DNA of 64,000 nucleotides from assembly GCA_025201365.1 (NCBI GenBank), contig JAIXMF010000037.1, positions 1 through 64,000 on the forward strand, in the 5' to 3' direction. Below the pieces are notes generated by a model that was not told where the DNA came from, searched no databases, and saw only the letters and a program-made list of their open reading frames with translations. Shown one piece after another: positions 1 to 11,637 of this stretch; the stretch's first letter is position 1; every line of letters starts with the position of its first letter. Made by a program: the position numbers and the translations under genes. This DNA comes from Syncephalis plumigaleata (Eukaryota > Zoopagomycota > Zoopagomycetes > Zoopagales > Piptocephalidaceae).

Positions 1-108
1 TGACTGATTCTATCACCTTTATAATATGTACCTATTTGTGTTTATACTACTACCAATAATAATAATAAACTAATTGCCTACGCTTAACATGAATTACAAT
101 CGTTTTAT

Positions 109-674
109 TTAGTGTGTTGGTTCATAGATTGCTGTTAGACTGGCATTTTCTCTAATGTAATCAATATCATTATTATAAGTAATCGACTGGCTTTATTACT
201 ACTACTACTACGCGTAGATTGATATCGGATGTACTTACCGTAATACAATAGGACAATCATAGCGTGAAGCTGGACGATCCTTGGGAGCCGGTAGACTATC
301 AGGACAACGTATACGCGGTTTATTCAGCGTCTAATAACGTTCACGTCAACATAAAAGAACATCAATTAGTATGCATTATTTGTATATCACTGCGTCATGT
401 TATTATTACCTCAGTATTCACTGTCTCATTGGGTCTTCGTAGTAGATTCGGTTTTGTACCTGGTAAATCATCTATAATAAACTGATTAGTAACACGCTTG
501 CTAGCAGTATTACTGCTACTACTATGATATATTATTATTACTTGGTGCTGCCAATACGATAGCTTGCGGATGTATCCATGCACCAGAACGAATAGGTGCT
601 TGTGCAGAAGGAAAGCCGGAATCTGGCGTTACATCCACCTTACGAAGTAGATCGTAATAAGTGTGAACTGACAT
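109..674 (-). CDS. small conserved-looking protein of unknown function, 109 aa
   Basis: Four exons can be joined in frame: 674-542, 471-410, 330-239 and 151-109, each bounded by GT donors and AG acceptors and adding to 110 codons with the stop. The protein starts MSVHTYYDLLRKVD and ends AIYEPTH; it is rich in Pro and Arg, has no membrane segment and no signal peptide. An AATAAA lies just after the stop. I do not recognise the family. The consistent frame across three introns is the main evidence that it is a real gene; the product is unknown. It lies downstream of phenylalanine hydroxylase on the same strand, about 245 bp away. Confidence 0.6.
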
Positions 675-918
675 TGCGCGTGCAAGAACAGAGAGAGAAA
701 GAGAGAAAGAAACGCGTAGATAAAACAAGGAAATGAAATGGAAAGAAAACACGATTATTTGTTTACTTGTGTGATGAAAATAAGACACATAATGAATTTG
801 TTTTAGCAACATTTATTACAAGGGAGATCAACATCCTGCTTTATCAGATATTAGTGAGTATCTATAGATTCACTAATAGACCATCATCATCATTACTAGT
901 AATAGGTAGATGGTTTCT

Positions 919-2842
919 TCATTCAGCACGCGTTAATTTCTCTAGGGCATCGCATAAATTCGACATTTCTGTACGAATGTTTTGCGCATAGTGATGCACC
1001 TTCTCCTTGCTGTCCAACACTTCAATCGATTCCGTATAGGGATTATACCGTACGGAGAAGGGTCGATTTAGACTGGCGGCAAACTCGCGTACCTTATCCT
1101 TGGCATCCTTGAAGCTATCGGCCACGAAATAGACGGGCTGATACTCGGTGATGGGATATTTCTGTACTGCTACCTTGTTCGGTTCGAATGGACGATGCTC
1201 CGGCTTATCGGATAGCGAGTATTCCAACTCGCCAAACGACGAGAGTAGACCGGCACCGTAGGCACGCATGTTCTCACCTTCACGACATACGCCGAACTCT
1301 ACGGTGAACCAATAAATCTAGTATGGTGATTGGCCAGTTAGTTAGTCATTGGCATTGTGTATTAAAAGCATAATGGAGGATATGCAAATGTAATGTGTAG
1401 CATCATAACTACTTACAGTGGATAGTTTCTCAATGTCCTCGTCACTGGCACCGAGTGAAGCCAGACCGATTTCCTGAGAGAAATCAGCGAAATCAGGATC
1501 GGCAAATAATGGCGCGTGTCCCAATAGTTCATGGCATACATCACTATTTGTAGGAATGATAAGCAAACATCGTCAATCATTAGTATCATTAGAATGGCGA
1601 TTGAATCAATATATATAATGGGAATGTAATACATACGGTTCGGGAGTGTAGAGTGGCTTCGAATGGTGTCTAATATACTGCGTGGAGTGGAATACACGGA
1701 AGGCTAGTGCATTCAAGAAATCGCGCGAACTTAGCAGGCCCATGACAGGACGGAGGGTGAATCCGGTACATTCTATCATAAGTGTAAGTATGCATTCGTG
1801 ATATGCTGTCGATTGACGCTAATGATGATCGCGGCATACCTTTAAGGAATCGAGATACATCCTGTAGTTGTGGAATATTATCCTCGCTATAGCCACAATT
1901 ACGCATGAGCAACGGGAATACATACTGATGCTCATGACAGGCATGCGTCTTGAATAGTTCGGTAAGCTTACGGAATACGACACGCCTATCATCCTACTAG
2001 TTAGCTAATCGAGTAATGCAATACACTTATCCAAATGCTTACCATGTATCTATTTCAGAAGCAGTATATTCGACACGAGGCAATGGTTGGCCACTAAAAA
2101 CAAGTAAAAGTGAAGGAGGTTAAGCAAGTGATTACTATTATAGCTTGTACTTACTGGCGATAAGTACGAGCAATACGTGTAATCTCAGCTCGACGTTTAC
2201 GATACACTTCATCCTTGGCACCAGGATGATCGGCATCTACGAGTAAGCAATCATATACATCAAATGATCAGTATCATTACTAGTTAGTTAGGAAAAACAG
2301 TCATGTGTTTACGGGTAACGTGTTCATCTTCTATGATGATGATGATGATGCTGATACCTACCAAGTTCCTCGCCCATTTCCAATACTTTCTCGGCAAATC
2401 CATCAAGATCCGATATTTTACGAGGGAACCATGGTGTCTGATCAATGCCAGAGGAAATGCTCGTCTGACTATCGCCTGCCTTGCCTATTAGACGCACATG
2501 CTTGACCAAGGGCTGTAAGGCTTCCTGCACCTTTTGTATCTATCGTGTCAAGGCCAATAGTAATAGTAAGCATAAAAGTAGTTAAAGCAACAAGTAAGCA
2601 CATCCTACCTGATCATCGCTTTCTGCCTTGAAATCAATAAAGAAGTCATAATCCCAATCACGCGTACGACTAGGACGAGACTCGATACGAGTCAACGACA
2701 CATTAAGCTCTTTCAGCGCGGATAAACAAGAGTCGAGAACACCAACTCTATCGGTAACCGAGAGAATAAGCGAGGCACGCCTGTCCGTACTACTATTACC
2801 GTCAGCGATATAGGACTGATGGATTGAAGACGAGGAAGTCAT
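919..2842 (-). CDS. PAH: phenylalanine-4-hydroxylase (aromatic amino acid hydroxylase)
   Basis: Converts phenylalanine to tyrosine with O2, tetrahydrobiopterin and non-haem iron. About eight exons run from the ATG at 2842 to the TGA at 919. The first exon encodes an N-terminal ACT regulatory domain ([16 protein letters not shown]). The catalytic domain shows the two iron-binding His of [13 protein letters not shown], whose Asp codon is split by an intron near 1545, and the third ligand Glu in YWFTVEFG near 1300. The C-terminal part ([15 protein letters not shown], then [11 protein letters not shown]) is also typical. A tetramerisation tail beyond the last helix is short. Introns are about 50-65 nt. 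The gene is known in animals, some protists and some early-diverging fungi, and is absent from most Dikarya, so it informs on taxonomy. Pterin synthesis genes are not in the window. Identification is firm; individual exon edges are by eye. Confidence 0.93.
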
Positions 2843-3227
2843 ATTGGATAAAGAGAGAAGAAGGTAAGCTTAGCAACAGTAACAGTAGCAGCAGTAGTAG
2901 TAGCAAATGACACGAGTAATGATAAACGCTCCTTGATAGTACGCGTTGAACTAGGAAACAGTTACTTCAAAGTGAGTAGAAAACCACGAGAGTATGAGTA
3001 TGAGTGTGTGCTATTCAAGTGACAAGTTAGAAGAAGAATAAGGAGGAATGAAAGCGGGGGGAGGTTTCTCTCTCTCCTCCATCAAGTCTAGGCTAATGAG
3101 TGTGTGTGGCGTCATCATTCATTATCGTGGGAATAATCCCATTTTGGCTTGTCTCTCTCGCCTCTCTCCCCTCTACTTTACTTTTAATTTCCCATATATC
3201 CGATATATATAATACTCTCCGTAACTA
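2843..3227. promoter_or_regulatory. upstream region of phenylalanine hydroxylase
   Basis: About 385 bp between the PAH start and the transposon at 3228. It holds trinucleotide runs (AGTAGTAGC) and a polypurine/polypyrimidine stretch around 3050-3180. No open frame stands out. It is presumably the PAH promoter; the inserted element sits about 390 bp upstream of the ATG. Confidence 0.4.
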
Positions 3228-3489
3228 CGGCGTTTTTCCAACCTATTAATGCTGTTAGCCTTTATTAATAAATAAACACTTGCACATTCATTGCATTGCT
3301 ATTATTATTGAGTAGTTGTCATTGCCCTAGCGGTTGAGGGAGATGTTAATGATCGCGATATCACATATTGCAATTAGTGATAATAAGTAATAGTTATTCC
3401 TCATTATTACTTCACATTACTAGTTAATAGAAACATATTGCTCACTCTAATGTAATCAATAACAATATAGTATGATTTATTAATGCTTG

Positions 3490-5112
3490 TTATAGTTCAC
3501 CGTATTCTTGTATTACTAGAGTACGTTTGTCATTGGGACAATATATCGTACCAAGCATTGCATCAGTTTCCAAATATTCGCCTCGATTTGATGATTCCAA
3601 TTTACGTATTATCTTCTTTGTATTAATATTTACAAGTAATCGCCTTCTTATACGATTATATTTTTTTACATAAAAAATATAGAGATTTCCTATAATATGC
3701 TTAATGAGAAATGTACCCGGTATTTGTAATACTTGATTCTCATTGTAGGATAAGTCTGTCCATACGTTTGTTGGGTTGTAATCAGATACTAAATATCTGT
3801 ATCCAGCCCTTAATAATGAAATAGATATATGTCGATCAGAGATAGTGTAACAATTACGTGGAGTATGACTTTGACCACTGGATGCTACACTATGGATTAT
3901 GTGTAGATAATTACCGGAATTACCACGTAATTCAAGTATCATATGTGAATCGTATGAATTGTACGTCTCTAGCCACCCATTCATTACCCTGTCAGGTAGT
4001 TGAAACCAGCCACTTCGCAATTGCACAACAGGACTATTGCTCGAGAATTGGTATAGTGCCCATTCAATACGATCCACATCATCATCCTTGACTACTCTGG
4101 CCGTATATACTATTGCTCTATTAGTGGTTGTTTTGTAGAAACAGGTCACATTCCATGTATCATCAATGTTTCCTGGACACATGATACCATTATCTATATC
4201 GAATACCATTGCATTCACTAAAACCATTAATGATTAGTATTAATCATATTACATCATTGTATAGTTACTACGCTTACAAATTGACAAAGATATGAATGAC
4301 TCTTGTAATTTGTCCACTAGTAATACCCATTTCCCCTCGATTGTCTCCATTTTATATGGTGCTGGAAAATCAAATGTAATGAAAACACCACCATGTTTGC
4401 GAGTAAGTATTTTTACATTAATGCTGGTATCGCTTCTGATTGCATAAGAAAATATAGCTATGTAATGGTCACCAGTGACATAAGTATACTCAACTTCATT
4501 ACCGCTATCCAGCAAAATAGCATTGGGTGATGTGGATAGCGTACCGATATATATAGTATTATTGCTTGATTTAAGATTTGAATGTGGTAGATATTCTAAA
4601 ATATAATTATGATCTGGTGTTTCGTCTGAGCGATTTAGCTGTCTAGTAAGCATATGATCATTGTTAAAATATCCACGATAGAGTACTCGATTCCTGCCAT
4701 GCTCCATATCGATATGCGTGGTGTTGCATTGTCCATATCGCCAATTATTCTCTGTGCTCACTCGTCGACGATATGTGTTGTACCAGTCCACATTCTCTAG
4801 TAGATCGGCTCGTTTATCCGATGTACATGGGTTGTTGACATCCGTGCGTATACACCATAATATGAAATCCATTTCTTTAACGTAATGGGCTCCCGATAGG
4901 AAATCCCTATGGTATAGTCTTCGCCATAATAATCGGTCATTTCGAATACTGCTTCTTAACGAGCGACAACATGCTGATAACCACACTAATTCGATAGGAA
5001 CAAATTGACTACGGAAGACACGCTGGTCCTGAAATGGAAGAGTATTCAGACAATTGAGTAATCTACAAGACGAGTTGGAATTACTCGATATCTCAGTAGT
5101 AGTAGTAGACAT
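3490..5112 (-). CDS. F-box-like protein, copy 1, carried in transposon E1
   Basis: Two exons, 5112-4278 and 4217-3490, joined over a 60-nt intron (4218-4277) to give about 520 residues. The N-terminus, after a Thr/Ser/Asn-rich start, has an F-box-like pattern: LNCLNTLPFQDQRVF, then LSACCRSLRSSI, then DRLLWRRLYHRDF. After it comes a WYNTYRRRV...ENNWRYG stretch common in fungal F-box proteins. F-box proteins bind Skp1 in SCF ubiquitin ligases and select substrates through the C-terminal part; here that part is a long beta-rich-looking region with no repeats I can name. A TTTATA (TATAAA on the coding strand) at 5163-5168 is about 50 bp before the ATG. The frame is fully open, so it may be expressed. 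Copy 2 at 50127 is close in the F-box and promoter but diverged in the middle. Confidence 0.75.
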
Positions 5113-5481
5113 GATGAAAAAGAATAAAGGACAATATGAATGCTTGCTTTGTCCAGTGCATCTTTATAATGGAGTGCGAGAGGATGCATATAACAAGCTT
5201 CAGTCAAGCAGAATGTAATAATGACGCGATATATGTCTTATATGATAACGTCATTCATGTATAGAAGATCACACATCAGTCTAATGTCTCAATTGCTACT
5301 ATAGTTAATTTACTCGATTACTCATCATTGCCACAATCATGCCTAGCTGTTTGTCAGCATTACGATCAAAGATATATTCCATTGCACAGCATAGTAAAAC
5401 AGTAGTAATATCATCAGAAGTAGTTTAATGGTTTAACTGATCGAAACTGCACTCTCATCATTGACATGAGATCATCATTCC

Positions 5482-5709
5482 TGTGGTGCCACATACTGCG
5501 CACATGGATTAATGGTCCATAATATACTAATTCATTATTCTATTAGATGTACACATCAGAATTGTAAAGATGACATGAATGGTAAAGGATTCGAGTATCG
5601 TGTATGGAATCGAGATATGGCAGCATGTCTGAATGTTATTCAGATTATTCTCAGTCTTTGCAATGGAAATGGTGCTCCAACACAATTTCATCAGTGCCAT
5701 TACTTCTAA
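5482..5709 (+). pseudogene. C-terminal fragment of a Fanzor-like (TnpB-related) nuclease, copy 1
   Basis: The frame reads CGATYC, 19 residues, then CTHQNC, then YRVWNRDMAACLNVIQ and a C-terminal stretch ending HQCHYF. Paired cysteines followed by an NRDxAAxLN motif match the zinc element and RuvC-III site near the C-terminus of TnpB/Fanzor proteins, which are RNA-guided DNA nucleases of transposons. The N-terminal and first RuvC parts are absent: the frame is closed upstream of the first cysteines by several stops. It is therefore a remnant. It points toward the right TIR, ending 139 bp from it. Family call rests on motif memory; a profile search would settle it. Confidence 0.65.
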
Positions 5710-5963
5710 ATGTTCAAGAAATGAAGGATAACAAGAAATAACTTATCCGTGATGGTTATCGCTTTCACATCTAAATACATATTATCATAGCTATTATCTA
5801 TTAGTAGAAACAAAATGCTAACAACGCTAATCGAAAGGAAAAGTCCTGTATAAATTTATGAATAACCATTAATTAATTGACGCGAATAATAGGACATCTA
5901 GTATCATGGTAATGCATCATTAATATTATTTATTAATTACATGGTAATATAATATATACGTGT

Positions 5964-7574
5964 TCAATGTCTATTATTTGAATGTGGTTTTGGACGAAGA
6001 CTCGATACTAAATCGCTAATAGCATGCGCAATGGCAGGATCGGTGGGGATAACCGCTTCATCTGCCTCTTCATGACGAGCTCGTTTCTGACGTAGTTTCT
6101 CGGCACGTTCCTCCAGTTGTTGTTTCCGTTTATCGCGTATACTTTGATGTGCTGATCTTTTTTGTTCCGTCTATAACAGTAATGCATAATGAGTGAATAT
6201 AAATGATCAATATTGCGTATCTACATATACTACTACTTACTTCAGCACGTAGTTCATTCAATTTTTGCATCTGCTTAATACGCTCCTCCTCTGATTGTGC
6301 AAATTGGTAGTAACCAACACCTCTGGTACGTATTTCTATTCAGCCAATGTTCACATCATCATCATTAGTATTAGTATTAGTATTCTAGCTATATCCTCTG
6401 TGTGTATACATAGCTTACCTTTATTTGAATTATAATGTGTTTCTACAATGAGCATACCATCAATAGATTAGCTTTATATGTATAAATAGTGAACTAGTAT
6501 TTACCATTGATCTCGGCTTTCGCTTCTTCCTCCCAGCGTAGTCGTTCCTTTTCACGTCGCATATCTTCTGACATCAGTCCTGGTGTACCATCATCATTGT
6601 CATCGCTATTTACTTGTTGACTGTATCAATGTAGAATACACTTTCTATTAGATTGACTAGTTACACCATCGATTACTTACCGATTAGATACCGGAAGATC
6701 ACGTCGTCTCACTGTACGTGTTCGACCAAATTCATCGGTATAATCTACCCAGGCATCAGGATCATCTGATAGATGTACAACATCATAATTATCAATTAGT
6801 AATTTGCCAACTAGTCTATTATTAGTATTGTCTAACTCACCATTACGTTGATCTTCATGCTCGCTTTCATTATCTGTGTTATGACTACTGTCATCGCTAC
6901 TATGGCCATCATCATCGCTGGAATCCATCTATTCAATAGTTGACTAAATAGTCTGCTACACTATATATACATATATTCAATTACTAGAACCGCTTACCAC
7001 TTGATTAGATTCCCATCGCTTTCTCTCAAAATCAACGAGTAGCGTGTCGTTATCTATTGTCTATTCATGAGTATGAAATGAATAGATACGTACAATATTG
7101 CCATTAACATTACCATCAGTTTGTTGTTTACGCTTCAGTTTGTTGTAGAGTTGCGCCTTTCGTTCGAGTGCCTTCCTACTATTCTCCAGATTGATCGCCT
7201 CCTCTGATGTGGCACGCGCATCCTGAGCATTACGTGCTACCACACCACGATTCTGACTTGACCATACGCTATTTGTTTTCTACAAAATTGTACACATGTC
7301 AACTATGCTAACGGATACCACTATGATGGTTGTCAACCCACCTTAATGGATTTCTTTGCTGGTATATAGCCTTTGGCCGTTGATGCTCGTTTCTCCCGTT
7401 CAAACTGATCAGTGGCTCGAAATAGTTCTGCCTTCAAGTCAAATACCTATAGTAATAATAGCACTTGTCAATATATGTATATATACACCTATTATCAATG
7501 TAGTATCAACTTACCGTAGAGGCACTAACGTCAATCACTTTGCCCTTTTGATTACTCTTATTATTGGTTGTCAT
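5964..7574 (-). CDS. CCDC174: CCDC174-like coiled-coil nuclear protein
   Basis: The start MTTNNKSNQKGKVIDVSAST is at 7574 and the stop at 5964; about eight short exons join in frame. Conserved parts are VFDLKAELFRA...FEREK near the start, the SVWSSQNRGVVARNAQD block, the charged coiled-coil EEAINLENSRKALERKAQLY, an acidic domain with SDDPDAWVDYTDEFGRTR, and the signature RTRGVGYYQFAQSEEERIKQ followed by a Lys/Arg/Glu-rich helix. Human CCDC174 has the same order and the GVGY motif, and is a nuclear protein linked to the exon junction complex and splicing. The C-terminus ends LRPKPHSNNRH. It shares a 570-bp upstream region with ATG4 on the other strand. Confidence 0.85.
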
Positions 7575-8144
7575 TACAAGGAGAATTCACTTAGAGATCA
7601 AGCAAGTGTAAAGAATGTATAATAGTGGCAATACACACACACACAATGGATGATTGCACGATAAAGATGTATGTGTGGATGTGTAGATGTGACTTGATTC
7701 TTCCTTTATCCACTCATCTCATCTCACTTTATTCCGTCATTTCATTAGTCAGACTGGATACGATTACTACCTTACTCTCCTCTTTCTTTATCCTTTTATT
7801 CGGCTCTTTCTGTTATTGTATGCCATAGTAGTATTAGCAGTAACAGTAACAATTGTTTATCTGGTATAGTTGTTCCACCTTTACAGTGACGATACAAGTT
7901 GGTAGTGACGTGTGTGTCTGTATGCGTGTATGCCTGTATGCGTATACAACGTGTAATCCCTGATAACTTGTTGAATACGCCATTATTCGTTGTATGCATA
8001 TAAGCCGCACTATTGTTATTTGGTCGTCAAACGATTGTCATCCCTTGATTCCTATTAACCTACTACCTCTTCTTCTTCTTCTTCTTCTCTCGACATTCTC
8101 CTGTATTCTCTCCTTATTTCACTACTTACTATTGCATCACAACG
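7575..8144. promoter_or_regulatory. divergent promoter between CCDC174 and ATG4
   Basis: A 570-bp spacer separating two start codons on opposite strands. It contains ACAC and TCTTCTTCT runs close to the ATG4 start and no convincing gene. Both genes probably use it as a shared promoter. Confidence 0.5.
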
Positions 8145-11036
8145 ATGTTAACTTTTAAAACAGTCAACAACGATCAGCTTACTAGTAGTAGTACTACTAC
8201 TGGTGGTAGTAGTGGTGATATTGACCCGGTATCTCCAACTGTATTGGTGACGTCTACCTCTGGTGAAGAACGTGATACCAGGTCACCGACCTTGTTATCC
8301 ACCGATGCAGTATCACCTCTAGCTAGCGGAGACGACAACTACCAGGAGGGAGTAGCATCTGAACATACGAGTACTAGCAATACTGGTGGCAATAATTCAT
8401 CAGCATCAAGTACGCCTAAGCACGAATTGATCGCATCGACCGAGACGGATAAACTCGAGGAGCTGGGTGCCATTCGTATTCCAGTATCAGAGCGTAATTT
8501 AGGACGTCATAAGCGTGAATCGTTCACTTTCGTGCCAAGACCGACCTCCGAGGATGTAGTCTCGGTGCATGGCTCGTTCCCCGATGACAATGCACGCGGA
8601 CCGATTGCAAGTGGTAGTCCGCAGCAATACTCGCTACCCACGGAAGAGACAGACCCATCGCAGTTGTATGATCAATATGGTACATACATTCATGTTAGAA
8701 ATCGTATTAACGACAATAACAGCAACAGCAACAACAACAATATGCTAGCGGATACACGACATGAATACACGACAGGTTCTGACGGCGATGACAGATCTAG
8801 ATCGCATGCTACATCAACTAATCTAACTGTACGCACACGTCAATGTGAAGAGAATGATGATGATGATGCTGATGCTTCCAATGAAGAGGACGATGCTAAT
8901 GTCAATGCATCTACAGTGTTCATTCACTCACCGCGTTCTCCCCACACGATGACTATGGATGATGATGACGATGATGACGATGATGCGGATGTTGTTGATC
9001 TGGTGAATGTGCCACGAGTTCATGTAGACAGGACGCATATTGATCACGGCTTTACTAATGCTGGCACACTCCCCGATGTGGAGGATATTCTACCCGGTTG
9101 GCAGGATGCCATTAGAAAAGCGAGTACACCCAATGGCACCGCTACTACTGGCACCATTAAACTGCCCACCAATGAACTTGTGTCGACGGTCTATGACGTG
9201 GCAGCCGATCTTAATCGACGTCTTTCCAATTGGTGGCATTCACATCGATTGGAGGGAATGCCGCAGGATTTAACGCAAATCGATCAAGCTGTCAATGCCA
9301 TTGAATCCGATGAAGCATCAAGCGTGAAACAATCCGATTCGCAATCGTTAGATGCTACCGACACCATGAATATCTCGAAGGTTACCGATCCTGAATTGAC
9401 TGCGCCACCATCTGCACCCTATTCGACAACATATCGTCATGTCTGGCTACTCGGCAAACGATACAATGTAATTACGGAATTACCACGCAATTTTCGTCTC
9501 GACTTTTACTCGCGTATTTGGTGTACTTATCGATCAGAATTTGAGGATATTGGCGAGACATCCTACACATCTGACGCGGGATGGGGTTGCATGCTACGTA
9601 CGGGACAGTCGTTATTCGCGCAAGCACTACTATTCCATCATCTTGGTCGTGGTAAGTTATACATGCATCGATCATCATCGTCTATCCATGATCTAATCTA
9701 ATTGTATCGATTAGACTGGCGTTGTGGTCCTATGGATCCATCTACCATGGAGAAATACACCAAGGTAATTGTAGTGATATTAATCTATGGCGAGTAATAA
9801 CATGAGTAAACGACTATAGATTATTTCTTGGTTCCACGATGATACTATATCGCCATTTAGTCTGCACAACATTGCCACACTTGGCGAGAAACACGGCAAA
9901 CGTATAGGTGAATGGTTCGGTCCCTTTACCGTAGCTAATGTACTATGGTAAGTAGGAATGAATCCATTTCCCTTATGATGATACTAATAATGACAATGAT
10001 GACAATGCTATCGTAGTCAATTGAATGAGCAATTCCCAGAATCAGGTCTACGTATTCATGTTGCCTCTGATGGTGTTATTTATCGTGATCTTATCCCGGG
10101 TGCTAGTAAACAATCATCAGATACTAGTTGTCATAAACCATCCTTGTTATCCACACAATTAGCGCAACATCTTGCACGAGTGGAATCCACTGCTAATGCA
10201 TCATCATCGAATGAATTTAAACCGACACTTATTCTACTTGCCATTCGACTTGGTATTGATGAATTGAATCCAATCTATCATCCAGCAGTTAAAGTAAGTA
10301 GTAGTAATATGTACTGCAGTAATAATACAATAATCATATTAATGTGAATGTACTATTCCACTATTATCATTCAGATGTGTCTAGCCTTTCCACAAAGTGT
10401 AGGCATAGCCGGGTAAGTAATAGCAATGACTGTATCATCATCCTATTCTTTATTAATATGTATATATATTTATGTAGTGGTCGTCCATCTGCTTCACTAT
10501 ACTTTATGGGATTTGATGGTAATAATCGATGATTATTTAATAGCAAGTATGCTCACATTTACTAACACTATGACATTCATTAGGTGATGACTTATTCTAT
10601 TTAGATCCACATTGTACACGAACTGCTATATCCAAAAAATCACCTAATGACTATTCAGAAGAGGTAAGTCGAGATTAAATTACAGCTATTATCCTTATTA
10701 ATCAACTAACATGTCTATCGCGTATCTAGGATCTGGCCAGCTATCATTGTCCTCGCCCTCGTAGTATTCGTATTCATCGATTGGATCCTTCCATGTTAAT
10801 TGGATTCTACTGTCGTGATCGACAAGATTTCGATGATCTATGTCAACGAACACAATGGGTATGTGTCTCTCATTATCCATTTCTATTTACTATGCTAACT
10901 ACTTATCTATCTATCCATGTATGTTATGTAGATTGGTCAATTAGGTACACCATTATTCTCGGTAGAACCATCGGCACCAGTCTACGGTGAAGATACTGAG
11001 GTCATTTCAGCGAGTGACTCTGAATCCATTGTCTAA
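8145..11036 (+). CDS. ATG4: ATG4 cysteine protease with long disordered N-terminal extension
   Basis: Peptidase C54, which trims Atg8 to expose its C-terminal glycine and later frees it from lipid, so it works in autophagosome formation. The first exon (8145-9655) encodes about 420 residues of Ser/Thr/Asp/Asn-rich low-complexity sequence and then the catalytic domain: [23 protein letters not shown], and the active-site Cys in [15 protein letters not shown] at about residue 482. Later short exons supply [10 protein letters not shown], the [18 protein letters not shown] block, and the catalytic Asp/His in YLDPHCTR. The stop at 11034 follows SASDSESIV. Typical ATG4 proteins are about 400-500 residues with the Cys near residue 75-150, so the extension is unusual. 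The start was chosen as the first ATG of the open frame; internal in-frame ATGs could give a shorter protein. Confidence 0.92.
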
Positions 11037-11120
11037 TCCATCTAATTATAACAAAATAAAATGTCTTTATTCTCTCTTTACCTTTCTTTCTCTATTCGTT
11101 TTGTTTATTTTTAATTAACC

Positions 11121-11390
11121 ATGTCCAGTACAACACAGCCCGTATTCTCACCTGTTGAAATGGAACTCATTCAACAATTACACGGTATACGACAAGCATT
11201 ACAACAAGCGTAAGTAATACGCGAGCATTATTTGTTTGTATTTGCTTATTTGTTTATTAGAGAAGAGTTATTACAACAGTTAGTGACACTTACAAGTCCT
11301 ACCGGTCAATTATATCAAAGTCAACAACAAGCCATGTCTAATTTATTAGCGTGGCAACAATGGTTTAACACTTTTTATCTATTAGAATAA
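11121..11390 (+). CDS. small coiled-coil protein, 72 aa, unknown
   Basis: Exons 11121-11209 and 11261-11390 join over a 51-nt intron with GTAAGT and TATTAG. The product begins MSSTTQPVFSPVEMELIQQL, is mostly amphipathic helix rich in Gln and Leu, and ends AWQQWFNTFYLLE. Size and helical pattern resemble small kinetochore (DASH) or BLOC-type subunits, but I cannot match it to one. It starts only 84 bp after the ATG4 stop on the same strand and is convergent with CHD1. Confidence 0.55.
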
Positions 11391-11637
11391 ACAGTTTAAT
11401 AGGTAGTAGTAGTAGTTCCTATATATGTATATGTATTGAAAATAAAAAAGAGAGATAGGTAGAAAAATGGAGAAAGAAGCGGAAGATACGAAAGAGACAA
11501 CAATCATCAAAGTTCATGTTTCTTTTGTTCCTCGTATAGTCAACACATTATGCGTAAAAAGCACATATGTGTGTAAACAACAACAATAGCAGCAATAATA
11601 ATAAACTAGAATGTAAAAGGAGAATCATCTAGATACA

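Larger units (their letters stand above)
3228..5848. mobile_element. TA-flanked DNA transposon with F-box cargo and Fanzor 3' end (element E1)
   Basis: Both ends are flanked by TA. The left end begins CGGCGTTTTTCCAACC and continues ATTAATGCTGTTAGCC; the reverse complement of the right end begins CAGGACTTTTCCTTTC and continues GATTAGCGTTGTTAGC. These match as imperfect terminal inverted repeats of about 40-50 bp. TA duplications and CAG-type ends fit Tc1/mariner-like elements. Inside lie an F-box gene pointing left and the 3' end of a Fanzor-like gene pointing right, so the two are head-to-head. No transposase frame is visible, so the element is non-autonomous or decayed. A 2.2 kb block of it recurs inverted at 49.4-51.8 kb. 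Confidence 0.7.
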
